Source of the DNA: Curtobacterium sp. MCSS17_007
GTDB lineage: Bacteria; Actinomycetota; Actinomycetes; Actinomycetales; Microbacteriaceae
NCBI RefSeq assembly: GCF_003234175.2
Contig: NZ_CP126257.1
Coordinates: forward strand, 1,922,001 to 1,986,000
Direction of reading: 5' to 3'
Length of the DNA: 64,000 nucleotides
Shown: positions 46,090 to 54,101 of the stretch, in pieces
Numbering within the stretch: the stretch's first letter is position 1
Layout of the letters: the number at the start of each line of letters is the position of its first letter
The notes under the pieces: model-generated
Seen by the model: the letters and a program-made list of their open reading frames with translations, nothing else
Databases searched by the model: none
Told to the model about the DNA's origin: nothing
Translations under genes and position numbers: made by a program

Positions 46090-47328
46090 TCACGCCCGGG
46101 CCCACCCGCCGACGGTCTGCGCCACCAGGCCCTGCAGCTCTGCCAGCGCGAGTGCGTCGGCAACCTCGCCGAGTGACATCCCCGACCGGACGGCGAGTTC
46201 CTGCTCCCCCGATGCCCGCCGTCCGAGTGCGTCGAGCACGCGCAGCACCCCGGGGTCCTCCCGACCGGAGCGGAGCGGCTCACCGACCCCGGGCTCGCCG
46301 CCGACCCCGGCGGCACTCCCGTGGCCGACGACCGCGTCCACCGGGTCGCCTGGTCGCACCACGATCTGCGCCCGCCCCTCCGCCACCAACCGGTGACACC
46401 CGACCGACGCCGCGGACGAGAAGGCCCCCGGCACCGCGAACACCGGCCGCCCGAGCTGCCCGGCGTGGTGCGCGGTGTTCAGTGCCCCCGACCGCGCTCC
46501 CGCCTCGACCACCACGGTCGCCGCACCCAGGGCGGCGATGAGTCGGTTCCGCGCGAGGAACCGCCACCGTGAGGGCCGCGTCCCGGGCGGGGACTCGGCC
46601 AGCAGGGCGCCCTGCCGCGCGACGTCCCGGAGCAGGTCGGTGTTGCCCACCGGGTAGAGCTGGTCGATCCCGCCCGCGAGCACGGCGACCGTCGGGACGC
46701 CGGCGGCGACCGCGACACGGTGCGCGGTGGCGTCGATCCCGTAGGCGCCCCCGCTCACGACAGTGCACCCGGCGTCCGCCGCTGCCGAGGTGATCTCCGC
46801 CGCCGCCTCCGCGCCCGCGACCGTGTTCGCCCGCGACCCGACGACGGCTAGGGCGGCCGCCGTGGCGCGACGCCCCGACCGGGCCCACAGGACGACCGGA
46901 GCGTGCGGTCCGAGGTCGTCGACGCTCACGGGCCAACCGGGGTGGCCGGGCACGAGCAGCCGTGCGCCGACGGCCCGTGCCGCAGCGGCGACGCCCTGCA
47001 CGTCGCTGCGGTCGAGGCGGGGCGACCAGCGTCGGAGCGCCTCGTCGAGGGCCCGGGCGAACGCCCTGGGTGACTCGGTGCCGGGCAGTCCTGCGTCCCC
47101 GCACGACTCCAGCAGCATCCGGGTCCCGTCGTCGCCGGCCGCGTGGACCAGTGCGAGTGACCGTTCCGCACCGAGCCCCTGCACGAGCACCCCGGCGACG
47201 GCGTCCCCCGGCTCCACCACGGTCGACCACGCCATCCGTGCCGCCGCCTCGACCGGGTCGACAACGGCACAGCCGTCCGGGCCGAGCAGCGCCCGCACCG
47301 TGGGGAGCACGTCGACACCCCCGCTCAC
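46090..47328 (-). CDS. dprA: DNA-processing protein DprA
   Basis: DprA loads RecA onto incoming single-stranded DNA during natural transformation. The 412-residue protein has the Rossmann-like core ([51 protein letters not shown]) and a C-terminal winged-helix (DML1-type) domain. The GTG start overlaps the stop of comM by GTGA, so translation was coupled to comM. That upstream gene is now interrupted by a prophage. Confidence 0.95.
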   Translation of the reverse strand: MSGGVDVLPTVRALLGPDGCAVVDPVEAAARMAWSTVVEPGDAVAGVLVQGLGAERSLALVHAAGDDGTRMLLESCGDAGLPGTESPRAFARALDEALRRWSPRLDRSDVQGVAAAARAVGARLLVPGHPGWPVSVDDLGPHAPVVLWARSGRRATAAALAVVGSRANTVAGAEAAAEITSAAADAGCTVVSGGAYGIDATAHRVAVAAGVPTVAVLAGGIDQLYPVGNTDLLRDVARQGALLAESPPGTRPSRWRFLARNRLIAALGAATVVVEAGARSGALNTAHHAGQLGRPVFAVPGAFSSAASVGCHRLVAEGRAQIVVRPGDPVDAVVGHGSAAGVGGEPGVGEPLRSGREDPGVLRVLDALGRRASGEQELAVRSGMSLGEVADALALAELQGLVAQTVGGWARA

Positions 47329-47930
47329 AGGGCGCTCCGGAGGGCCAGGGCGTCGCGCACGTGGCGGTCGTCGGGACGGTCCGCGCCCTGCAGGTCCGCC
47401 AGGGTCCACGCCAGCCGCATGGTGCGGTCCCAGCCACGCATGGTGAGCGTGCCGAGGTCGAGCGCATGGTCGAGGAGTGTGGACGCGCCCGGCACGGCCC
47501 GCCCGGGCCCGCGGAGCCACGCCCCGGAGACCTCGGCGTTCCTGGTCCACCCGGTGCCCGCCAGACGGCTGCGCATCGCCGCCCGTGCCGCCGCGACCGT
47601 CGCACGCGCCTGCGCCGTCGTCGGGGTCGAACCGTCCTCGCCCCGGATGAGCCCGGTCGTGACCCGCGGCACCCGCACGCGGATGTCCATCCGGTCGAGC
47701 AGTGGCCCGCTCATCCGACCGAGGTACCGCCGCACGGTGGCCGGGGGGCACTCGCACGGCTGTCGGGACGACCCGGCGTTGCCGCACGGACAAGGGTTGG
47801 CGGCGAGCACGACCTGACAGCGCGCGGGGAACTCGGCGGCCCCGGCGGCCCGGTGGACGGTGATGCGACCGGACTCGAGCGGCTGGCGGAGCGCGTCGAG
47901 CACGGCGCGCGGGAACTCCGGTGCCTCGTC
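47325..47930 (-). pseudogene. comM: 3' fragment of comM/yifB (Mg-chelatase-like competence helicase), disrupted by prophage
   Basis: The fragment keeps the C-terminal 201 residues. It starts inside the Walker B/sensor region (DEAPEFPRAVLDALRQPLESG) and continues through NPCPCG and the Mg_chelatase C-terminal domain to ALRSAL. The N-terminal domain and Walker A are missing. Homology stops abruptly at the prophage junction. The reading frame stays open into phage DNA up to an ATG at 48059, giving a possible 244-residue chimera whose first 43 residues are phage-derived. ComM is the branch-migration helicase of natural transformation, and its 5' half should lie at the far end of the prophage. Confidence 0.88.
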
Positions 47931-47975
47931 GAAAGTTCGGTATCGCCTTGCGTTGTGAAAATCACCGCCCCTGTT
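47924..47975. other. Prophage attachment-site junction (one hybrid att site)
   Basis: comM homology ends at about 47930, where the expected ...FLDEAPEF coding sequence changes to phage sequence, and GC content falls to the right. The shared core is probably within TCGACGA (47927-47933). The exact crossover dinucleotide cannot be fixed without the other end. Confidence 0.65.
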
Positions 47976-48002
47976 GCCAGCCCCGTCCGGGCGTCCAATC
48001 TC

Positions 48003-48031
48003 TTGCCACGACCGGCCCGATGCCTCATAGT
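48003..48031 (+). promoter_or_regulatory. Integrase promoter (TTGCCA-N17-CATAGT)
   Basis: TTGCCA at 48003-48008 and CATAGT at 48026-48031 are separated by 17 bases and lie 11 bases before the integrase ATG. Confidence 0.6.
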
Positions 48032-48042
48032 GCGGGCCAGCA

Positions 48043-49479
48043 ATGAAGCGAGCAGCCATCTACGTCCGAATCTCTAGGGACCACGCGGGAGCGGGGCTCG
48101 GCGTCGAACGCCAGGAAGCCGACTGCCGGAAGCTGGCGGCGGAACGCGGCTGGGAAGTGGCCGCGGTCCTGTCCGACAACGACATCAGCGCTTACTCCGG
48201 CAAGCGACGACCGGGCTACGAGCAGCTGATCGGCCTGATCCAGACCGGCGACGTGGGCGCGGTGATCTCGTGGAGCCACGACCGCCTCCACCGCAGGCCG
48301 ACGGAACTCGAGTCCTATATAGACGTGTGCGACAAGGCCGGGATCGACACCTACACCGTGAAGGCCGGCCACTTCGATCTGTCCACTCCGAGCGGCCGTG
48401 CGGTCGCGCGTACCCTCGCGGCCTGGGCCGCCTATGAAGTGGAGACTTCAACCGGACGCGTCCTGGCGGCCAAGAAGCAGGCAGCCGAGTCAGGCAAGTG
48501 GCGGGGCGGCCAGCGCCCCTTCGGCTACGACGCTGACGGCATGACCGTAAGAGAGGAAGAAGCGGCGCTCGTCCGGGAGGCCGCGCAGCGGTTCGTACTC
48601 GGCGACTCATGGCGAACGGTCGCCCTCGATTGGAACACCCGGAAGATCGTCACGGCGAACGGCATGGCCTGGAACGCGCTCAAAGTGCGCAACCTCACGA
48701 TTAGGCTCCGGAACATCGGGATCGTCGATCACAACGGCACTGACCGCTACCCGGCCCAGTGGCCCGCGATCATTGATCAGGAACTCTGGGACCAGTTGCA
48801 GACGGCCATCGCGGTGAGCCGCAACGTCCACACGCAGCGCGGACCGTTCAGAAAGCACCTGCTCAAGGGCTTCGCGTACTGCGGAGAGTGCGGCAACCGC
48901 CTCAACGTGTACGGGACGAAGCGGGCTGGCGGACGTTACGAACCGGCCTACGGGTGCAGGAAGAACGACGACGAAAAAGGTCAGGTCGGTTGCGGCTCCG
49001 TAAAGCGCATGCTCGCGGCCGTCGACGATCTGGTTATCGACTCCCTCTTCTACCGGCTCGACACGGAGGACATGCACCAGGTGCTCTCAGACGCGTCTTC
49101 GGACAACGAAGCGCTGTCGACGCACCTTGCAGAGCTGCATGCCGCCACGCAGCGCCTGGAAGAGATCTACGGGCTCTTTGGAGCGGGCGAGATCGACTTC
49201 GCCGAGTACAAGGCGATGAAGGCTGCCGCGCACGAAGAGAAGGAACGCGCGTCACGGAAGGTGAACCAGTCGTCGGGCAAGGGGACCATCGCCAACGTCC
49301 CGGTCGGCAAGACGCTCCGCGAAGCGTGGGACGGCTCGGACCTCCAATGGAAGCGCCAGCTGTTGAGCGTCTTCATCGACCGCGTCGAGATCATGAAAGT
49401 GCCAAAGGGATCACCCCGCACCTTCTACAAGGGGTGGCAGTTCAATCCTGATCTGATTCAGATTCGTTGGAGGGCGTAG
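48043..49479 (+). CDS. int: Large serine recombinase (phage integrase)
   Basis: The 478-residue protein has the resolvase domain with catalytic Ser11 in YVRIS and the arginine-rich SWSHDRLHRRP segment. A recombinase domain and a zinc ribbon (CGECGNRL near residue 280 with further cysteines to about 320) follow, then a coiled coil (about 355-405). This is the layout of unidirectional phage integrases such as those of phiC31 and A118. It lies about 110 bases from the att junction, as usual. Excision would need a recombination directionality factor, which I cannot identify. Confidence 0.96.
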   Translation: MKRAAIYVRISRDHAGAGLGVERQEADCRKLAAERGWEVAAVLSDNDISAYSGKRRPGYEQLIGLIQTGDVGAVISWSHDRLHRRPTELESYIDVCDKAGIDTYTVKAGHFDLSTPSGRAVARTLAAWAAYEVETSTGRVLAAKKQAAESGKWRGGQRPFGYDADGMTVREEEAALVREAAQRFVLGDSWRTVALDWNTRKIVTANGMAWNALKVRNLTIRLRNIGIVDHNGTDRYPAQWPAIIDQELWDQLQTAIAVSRNVHTQRGPFRKHLLKGFAYCGECGNRLNVYGTKRAGGRYEPAYGCRKNDDEKGQVGCGSVKRMLAAVDDLVIDSLFYRLDTEDMHQVLSDASSDNEALSTHLAELHAATQRLEEIYGLFGAGEIDFAEYKAMKAAAHEEKERASRKVNQSSGKGTIANVPVGKTLREAWDGSDLQWKRQLLSVFIDRVEIMKVPKGSPRTFYKGWQFNPDLIQIRWRA

Positions 49480-49996
49480 CTGGCCCCTCATCCAGTCTCT
49501 GCATCGCACGCCTCACATAGGATGCGGCCACGTGCGCGTCGATGCTGGCTTCGATGCCGCGCCGGTCTCCTTCTTCTGCCGCCCATGAGATCGCGAAGAA
49601 CGAGACATCCGCCAACCAGCGCACGCCTCCTTCGCTCATGAATCGACGGAAGTACTCGTCGATCAGCGCGGCTCCGGATCGCTCAAGCCGCTGTACCGTG
49701 CGAACGCTGACGCCGAACCGCTTCGCTACCGACTCGCGTCTGTCCATGAGCGCTTCATTGACGTCAGCCTCCTCATTCAGATGACCGAAGTGAAACGCCG
49801 TCCTAAACGCCTGCACGGACGGGCTGTCAGGCGCGATGCGCAAGAACAGCTCCAGCAGCATGCGAAGCGATCGCTTGTCCGGAACGCCGAACAGCCCGGG
49901 ATCAACCGGGCCGTCGTCCCCGATCGTCCTGCGCATTGCCAGAAGGGTGTCGACCCTGGCCCATTCGGTCCGCTCTTCACTCGCGTCGGTGTCCAC
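49442..49996 (-). CDS. Putative phage immunity repressor/transcription regulator
   Basis: The 184-residue protein contains a helix-turn-helix (about 93-115: RRESVAKRFGVSVRTVQRLERSG). I chose the GTG at 49996 because an excellent promoter precedes it: TTGCCG, 17 bases, TAGCTT, with TAGCTT seven bases from the start, giving a leaderless message. Its divergent position opposite the early operon and beside the integrase fits a lysogeny repressor. I recognise no specific family outside the helix-turn-helix. Its 3' end overlaps the end of the integrase gene by 38 bases. Confidence 0.65.
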   Translation of the reverse strand: MDTDASEERTEWARVDTLLAMRRTIGDDGPVDPGLFGVPDKRSLRMLLELFLRIAPDSPSVQAFRTAFHFGHLNEEADVNEALMDRRESVAKRFGVSVRTVQRLERSGAALIDEYFRRFMSEGGVRWLADVSFFAISWAAEEGDRRGIEASIDAHVAASYVRRAMQRLDEGPATPSNESESDQD

Positions 49997-50003
49997 AGAC
50001 TCA

Positions 50004-50032
50004 AAGCTAGTCGCCCGGACATCGATCGGCAA
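50004..50032 (-). promoter_or_regulatory. Repressor promoter (TTGCCG-N17-TAGCTT)
   Basis: On the minus strand TTGCCG (50027-50032) and TAGCTT (50004-50009) are 17 bases apart. The GTG of the repressor follows seven bases later. Confidence 0.7.
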
Positions 50033-50053
50033 ACAGAGGACCGAGTTTGACTG

Positions 50054-50083
50054 TTGGTGACCAAAACGAGGAACCACTAGACA
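50054..50083 (+). promoter_or_regulatory. Early promoter with overlapping operator-like dyad
   Basis: TTGGTG (50054-50059), 18 bases and TAGACA (50078-50083) form a rightward promoter. The -35 box is part of a perfect dyad TTGGTGACCAA (50054-50064), a good candidate operator for the adjacent repressor. Confidence 0.5.
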
Positions 50084-50132
50084 GATAGCGTCCAAAGCCG
50101 TACGCTTGCGCCACCGATCAAAGGAGCAGGCC

Positions 50133-50369
50133 GTGAAGAAGCAGATCGCCCGGATCATCAGCGACCAGGTCGCCAACGGAGACACGGCCGTCATCGACGC
50201 CTTGCGCCAGCTCGCCGGGATGCCGGTCGGCTCGATCCAGATGGACCGGAGCTACGTGCGCCGCCGCGTCGTGGAGATCCAGCGCGATCAGAACGGCAAC
50301 GTCGTCGGCTCGATCGAACGAATCGAAGAGGCCGAGTCGGGCAGCTCGTCCGGCACCTGGCACCAGTAG
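50133..50369 (+). CDS. Small phage protein, first gene of the early operon
   Basis: The 78-residue protein starts at GTG 50133, seven bases after AAGGAG. It is a mix of a basic helical start (VKKQIARIISDQ) and a likely beta strand region (RRRVVEIQRDQNGNVVGS), ending in a Ser/Gly tail. I recognise no family. It is followed after 24 bases by the next small gene, which has its own ribosome site. Confidence 0.65.
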   Translation: MKKQIARIISDQVANGDTAVIDALRQLAGMPVGSIQMDRSYVRRRVVEIQRDQNGNVVGSIERIEEAESGSSSGTWHQ

Positions 50370-50393
50370 CGCTCACACACCAAGGAGACAGTC

Positions 50394-50591
50394 ATGTTCG
50401 AAACGATCCTCGTCCTCGCCTTCCTCATCGGGGCTGCCTGCCTCGGCGCGATCATCGGTCGCGTCTTCAAGAAGCTCGAAGCGGTCGAGCGCCGCAAGCT
50501 GATCGAGAAGCAGATGCGCCAGCAGATCATCGACGCTGAGAGCGAGCGCATCGCCGCCGAGAAGATCCTCCGTGAGAACGGACAAATCTGA
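50394..50591 (+). CDS. Small membrane protein with coiled-coil tail
   Basis: The 65-residue protein has an N-terminal membrane helix (about 3-23) followed by a charged helix (KKLEAVERRKLIEKQMR and on) that should form a cytoplasmic coiled coil. AAGGAG lies seven bases before the ATG. Its stop overlaps the start of the next gene. It could be a membrane anchor for the ATPase encoded downstream; that is inference. Confidence 0.65.
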   Translation: MFETILVLAFLIGAACLGAIIGRVFKKLEAVERRKLIEKQMRQQIIDAESERIAAEKILRENGQI

Positions 50592-50770
50592 TGAAGAAGG
50601 CGTGGGCGCTTCTCTGGTTCGTGGTCGTCGCGGTCTTCGCGATCTCGATCATCGCGGCCGTCATCAAGCCTTGGATTCCGGCCATCGCCGCGGTGATCGT
50701 CGTCGTCTTCCTGGTCGCCGTGGCGGTCTTCATCTGGCGGCGGTTCGCTGAGCGCCGCCGCTTCTTCTAA
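50591..50770 (+). CDS. Tiny two-span membrane protein
   Basis: The 59-residue protein starts MKKAWALLWF, has two hydrophobic helices (about 5-24 and 29-48) separated by KPW, and ends with the basic tail WRRFAERRRFF. It overlaps the stop of the preceding gene by one base (TGATG). The topology puts both ends in the cytoplasm. It lies directly before the VirD4-like ATPase gene. Function unknown. Confidence 0.6.
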   Translation: MKKAWALLWFVVVAVFAISIIAAVIKPWIPAIAAVIVVVFLVAVAVFIWRRFAERRRFF

Positions 50771-50803
50771 TTCCGCAGGCTACGTGTTTAAGTAGGTGCA
50801 GGC

Positions 50804-53047
50804 ATGAGATTCAAGCGCCAAACTAAAAGGGACGCGAATCGGGACGTATACCTCGTCACCTTCCCTACTGACCTCGCCGCCGAACGGGTGCTCGCCTGGC
50901 TCCGGTCTGTTAGCGGCACCCTTCCCAAACGCACCAACCGCTTCCTCGACTGGTCGACGCTCGCGTTCGAAACGTGGGCGTCGGCCAGAGGGATCGCTCA
51001 CCGCGTGCACGTTCCGAAGAGCGCGTCCGAATACGTGGCCTCCCAGCTGCGCACCTTGGCTCCCGGCATCACCGTGACGAAGGACGCCACCCGCCCCGGA
51101 GAGGACTGGACCGCGGGCCTCGAACTCGGGATGACGAGCCCGACCAGGCAGCTGCGCATCATGAGCCACAACGACCTGTCAGCGAGCGTCCTGGCGTCCG
51201 TTCAGTCCCTGGGATCAGACGAGGCGGTCATGATCCAGTGGGTGCTCGGCGCTGCCCGTCCCGAGATCCTTCCCGCGCGCGACGGCAACAGCCGGTCGGC
51301 CGAGTTCTCGATGAAGGCGTTGATCACTTCCGGTGTCCTGACCGCGCAGAACGACGAGCTCAACGACCGCCGGCAGAAGCTTGAAGAACCGAACCTCCTG
51401 GGCGTCGGCCGCGTCGTGGTGAAAGCGAACAACCCCAGGCGGGCCGGTGAGCTGATCTTGCGCGTCGAGTCTTCCCTTGCAGGAGCGAACAGCCCGGCCA
51501 ACCGGTTCAGGCGCACGGCCGCCAAGTCCGCCCGGGTCATCGCGGACGCGAAGGACGCCGCCACTCCCCTGCTCTTTCCCGGCCAGTTCAACCTCAAGGA
51601 ACTCGCCGCGGTGATCTCCTGGCCGATCGGCCAGCCGTTCGTCGCCGGTCTGCCGCAGGGCTCGACCAGGCACCTCTACGCGAACGAAGACATCGCGACC
51701 GAAGGCATCGTCATCGGCGACAGCAACTACCCGGGGCATGAGCGGCCGATCGCCCTCACCTTCGAGAAGGCCGTCCAGCACGTCTACTACGGCGGCAAGA
51801 CGGGCACCGGCAAGACCGTGGCGATGGCCAACAACTTCGGACAGGTCGTCAAGAACGGCTACGGCGCGATCGTGATCGACGCGTCCAACTCGAACTCGAG
51901 CGAAACCATGTTCAGCCGGGCCCTCAACCTGATCCCATCTGACCGCCTGGACGACGTGATCATCATGAACCCGAGCGAAGACGGGGACATGCCGGTCGGC
52001 TTCAACGTGCTCGACCAGGGAAGGCCGCGCGTCGTGGCCGACCAGATCAAAGACCTGTTCGCGCACCTCTACCAGGACACGGCGGGCGTCTGGACGAAGC
52101 AGCTGCTCTTCCACGGGCTCTACACGCTCGCCGAGCACGACGGCATGACGATCTCCGAACTGATGCCGCTGATCAACCCGCAAACCAAAGAAGAGGTCGC
52201 GTGGGCCGACGAGCTGAGGCGGGGAGTGCGCGACAAGGAACTCCGGAACTTCTGGAACAGGTGGGAGAACTTCAACCAGTCGGAGCGGGACCGCAACACG
52301 CAGCCGCTCATCAACCGCATGTGGCAGCTCGACGCCCGTCCGGAACTGCGCGGGATGCTCGGACAGGCCAAGTCGTCGTTCAAGGTGCAGGAAGTGCTGC
52401 GCGACAACAAGATCCTGCTGATCAGCTTGAACGGCCTGCCTCCCGGCACCGCGTCGATCCTCGGCACGCTGATCGTCAATGCCGTGTGGAGCGGAGCGCA
52501 GACGATGAGCCCCGACCGGCCGAACTTCCTGTACCTCGACGAGTTCCAGGTGATGACGCGGCTTCCGACCGGACTCGACGACATGCTGAACCGCTCGCGC
52601 AAGCATGGCCTCGGCGTCGTCATGGGAACCCAGTACCTCGAAGACGTGCCGGCCGAGTTGAAGAACGCGATCACGAACAACGCCAGGTCGCGGGTGATCT
52701 TCCAGTCCAGCGCGAAGGAAGCGCGCATGTGGAGCAGCGAGTTCGGCCGGACGCTAGACGAGAACGACTTCATGCGGATCAGGCAGTACGAGGCGGTCGC
52801 GGAGATCGCCACGGAGTCGGGCGTGACCGCTCCGGTCACGTTGAAGGCGCGGCCCCCGCTGACGCCGACGGGGCAGGCGAGGGCCGTGCGCGAACTGAGT
52901 CGGAAGACCTACGGGCGGCCGATCGGCGAAGTCGAGGACGACATGGAAAACAGGCGGCAGGCGACGGTCAAGGCCGTGAAGAGCAGGCCGATGATCGGGA
53001 TCAGGGCATGGGACGACGAACCAATAAACGGAAGGAGAACACGATGA
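50804..53047 (+). CDS. VirD4/TraG/HerA-like DNA-translocating ATPase
   Basis: The 747-residue protein has a divergent N-terminal region (about 1-290) and then a RecA-like motor of the type IV coupling-protein/HerA group. Walker A is GGKTGTGKT (about 329-337), Walker B is FLYLDEFQ (about 575-582), and GTQYLEDVP (about 607) matches the sensor glutamine motif. Unlike typical coupling proteins it has no N-terminal membrane helices; two tiny membrane proteins are encoded just upstream instead. The stop overlaps the next start (ATGA). It probably pumps or remodels DNA. Whether for conjugation, replication or packaging is unknown. Confidence 0.85.
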   Translation: MRFKRQTKRDANRDVYLVTFPTDLAAERVLAWLRSVSGTLPKRTNRFLDWSTLAFETWASARGIAHRVHVPKSASEYVASQLRTLAPGITVTKDATRPGEDWTAGLELGMTSPTRQLRIMSHNDLSASVLASVQSLGSDEAVMIQWVLGAARPEILPARDGNSRSAEFSMKALITSGVLTAQNDELNDRRQKLEEPNLLGVGRVVVKANNPRRAGELILRVESSLAGANSPANRFRRTAAKSARVIADAKDAATPLLFPGQFNLKELAAVISWPIGQPFVAGLPQGSTRHLYANEDIATEGIVIGDSNYPGHERPIALTFEKAVQHVYYGGKTGTGKTVAMANNFGQVVKNGYGAIVIDASNSNSSETMFSRALNLIPSDRLDDVIIMNPSEDGDMPVGFNVLDQGRPRVVADQIKDLFAHLYQDTAGVWTKQLLFHGLYTLAEHDGMTISELMPLINPQTKEEVAWADELRRGVRDKELRNFWNRWENFNQSERDRNTQPLINRMWQLDARPELRGMLGQAKSSFKVQEVLRDNKILLISLNGLPPGTASILGTLIVNAVWSGAQTMSPDRPNFLYLDEFQVMTRLPTGLDDMLNRSRKHGLGVVMGTQYLEDVPAELKNAITNNARSRVIFQSSAKEARMWSSEFGRTLDENDFMRIRQYEAVAEIATESGVTAPVTLKARPPLTPTGQARAVRELSRKTYGRPIGEVEDDMENRRQATVKAVKSRPMIGIRAWDDEPINGRRTR

Positions 53048-53319
53048 GCGAGCAGATGAATCAGAACGGCGGGGAAGCCGAGATCGAGCGGGCGCTGTAC
53101 TGGATCGACGAAGGAATCCGCGCGGCGGAAGCTCTGGCGCGCCACCTGCGCATGGCCCGCTCTATGACGGAGGAACTGCGCGAACGGCAGCTCACCGAAA
53201 ACGGGGCGAAGAACATTGAGATTATGGGCAGTGCCATGCGCGTGGTCACCGAACACGTGGAACGCGGATCGAACGGGCTCACGATGTTCTTCAAAAACTC
53301 TAAGAGGACGGGATCATGA
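53044..53319 (+). CDS. Small helical phage protein
   Basis: The 91-residue protein is predicted almost all helical (IERALYWIDEGIRAAEALARHLRMAR and similar), with an acidic start and a basic end. It overlaps both neighbours by four bases (ATGA), so it is tightly coupled to the ATPase upstream and the gene downstream. A role as accessory subunit is inferred only from this. No family recognised. Confidence 0.65.
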   Translation: MSEQMNQNGGEAEIERALYWIDEGIRAAEALARHLRMARSMTEELRERQLTENGAKNIEIMGSAMRVVTEHVERGSNGLTMFFKNSKRTGS

Positions 53320-53903
53320 TCAAGCGGCAGGAAACGCTGTGGGGCGCGAGCATCTACGACGGACTCCAGCACGACCCGAGACACGCGTTCGTCCTGGCCT
53401 CCTACTCCGCCTTCAAGCGCGTCGTAATGAGCCAGTGGACGCAGCTGATCGACGGCGGTTTGAAGTTCGTGGCCAACAAGGACGACCCGTACGCCGACTC
53501 GTCCGAGATGCGCCGCGACGTGGAAGACAAGCTGACGCTCCGGGTCTACGCGGACAACGGCGGCTCGCTTCCTGACGACCATCCGATGCGTCAGAAAGTG
53601 GAGTCGGGGATCGAAGGGTTCGTCGTTCTGAACGACGTCTTCCGCGGCGTGCACGACGTCATGGGACACGTACTCTCGGGCGGCAGCTTCGGACCGAAGG
53701 GCGAGCAGTTGGCGTGGGCGACTCACCGCGACACGATGCCCCGGTTGGCTCACAACGCGCTCTGGTGCGAGACGGTCGGGCAGAACATGTGGACCAACTT
53801 CGCGGGCGATCACGAGTCGCTTCCGATGGCCGAGCGGCCGTTCGGAGAGCAGAAGGCGGGGCTGGTCCCGGCGTTCCTGGTGGAGGCGCGTCTGCACGCG
53901 TGA
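53316..53903 (+). CDS. Phage protein with VHD-x3-H / GE / GQNxW motif domain
   Basis: The 195-residue protein carries FRGVHDVMGH (109-118), SFGPKGEQLAW (124-134) and CETVGQNMW (151-159). The pattern of His113, Asp114, His118, Glu130, His137 and Glu152 suggests a metal site. From memory, this combination recurs in uncharacterised phage proteins and in large polyvalent proteins of mobile elements; I know no assigned activity. It is the last gene of the early operon, coupled to the preceding gene by ATGA. Confidence 0.7.
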   Translation: MIKRQETLWGASIYDGLQHDPRHAFVLASYSAFKRVVMSQWTQLIDGGLKFVANKDDPYADSSEMRRDVEDKLTLRVYADNGGSLPDDHPMRQKVESGIEGFVVLNDVFRGVHDVMGHVLSGGSFGPKGEQLAWATHRDTMPRLAHNALWCETVGQNMWTNFAGDHESLPMAERPFGEQKAGLVPAFLVEARLHA

Positions 53904-53917
53904 GGGGGCGCTACCCA

Positions 53918-54050
53918 CCACTCCCCTACTCCGCCCTTGAAACGCGATGTAATAGGGGTGACACCACTCCCCTACCCTACCGAAGAGGGGTGCGTAACAG
54001 AGGTCAGCGTTGTAAATCCTACAAGTGGGGTAAAAACCGGTAGGGGAGTG
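53918..54050. repeat. Iteron-like CACTCCCCTAC repeats
   Basis: CCACTCCCCTAC occurs directly at 53918-53929 and 53964-53975, and the same 11-mer is inverted at 54040-54050. A partial copy, TAGGGGTG, lies at about 53953. The region is non-coding and lies between the early operon and lsr2. It could be operator sites or an origin. Confidence 0.75.
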
Positions 54051-54051
54051 C

Positions 54052-54089
54052 AAAAAGAGGGGATCGGCCTTCGCCGAACCCCTCTTTTT
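54052..54089. terminator. Bidirectional intrinsic terminator
   Basis: AAAAAGAGGGG... at 54052 pairs with ...CCCCTCTTTTT ending at 54089 (17-bp stem with one mismatch, CTTC loop). Both strands end in a T run. It separates the rightward early operon from leftward lsr2. Confidence 0.95.
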
Positions 54090-54101
54090 GACGTGAACTA
54101 C

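Noticed and set aside
47900..48040. tRNA gene at the prophage junction
   Set aside because: I saw no cloverleaf or CCA end. The target is protein-coding comM, as expected for a serine integrase.
49997..50194. N-terminal extension of the repressor up to 50194
   Set aside because: The extension would run antisense through the early promoter and the first early gene's start. A near-consensus promoter places the start at GTG 49996.
50804..53047. AICE-type conjugative element instead of a phage
   Set aside because: A coupling-protein-like ATPase alone could suggest an integrative conjugative element. The complete run of tail chaperone, tape measure, Dit, hub, fibres and lysis genes shows a phage. 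Hybrid behaviour remains possible and is listed as a finding.
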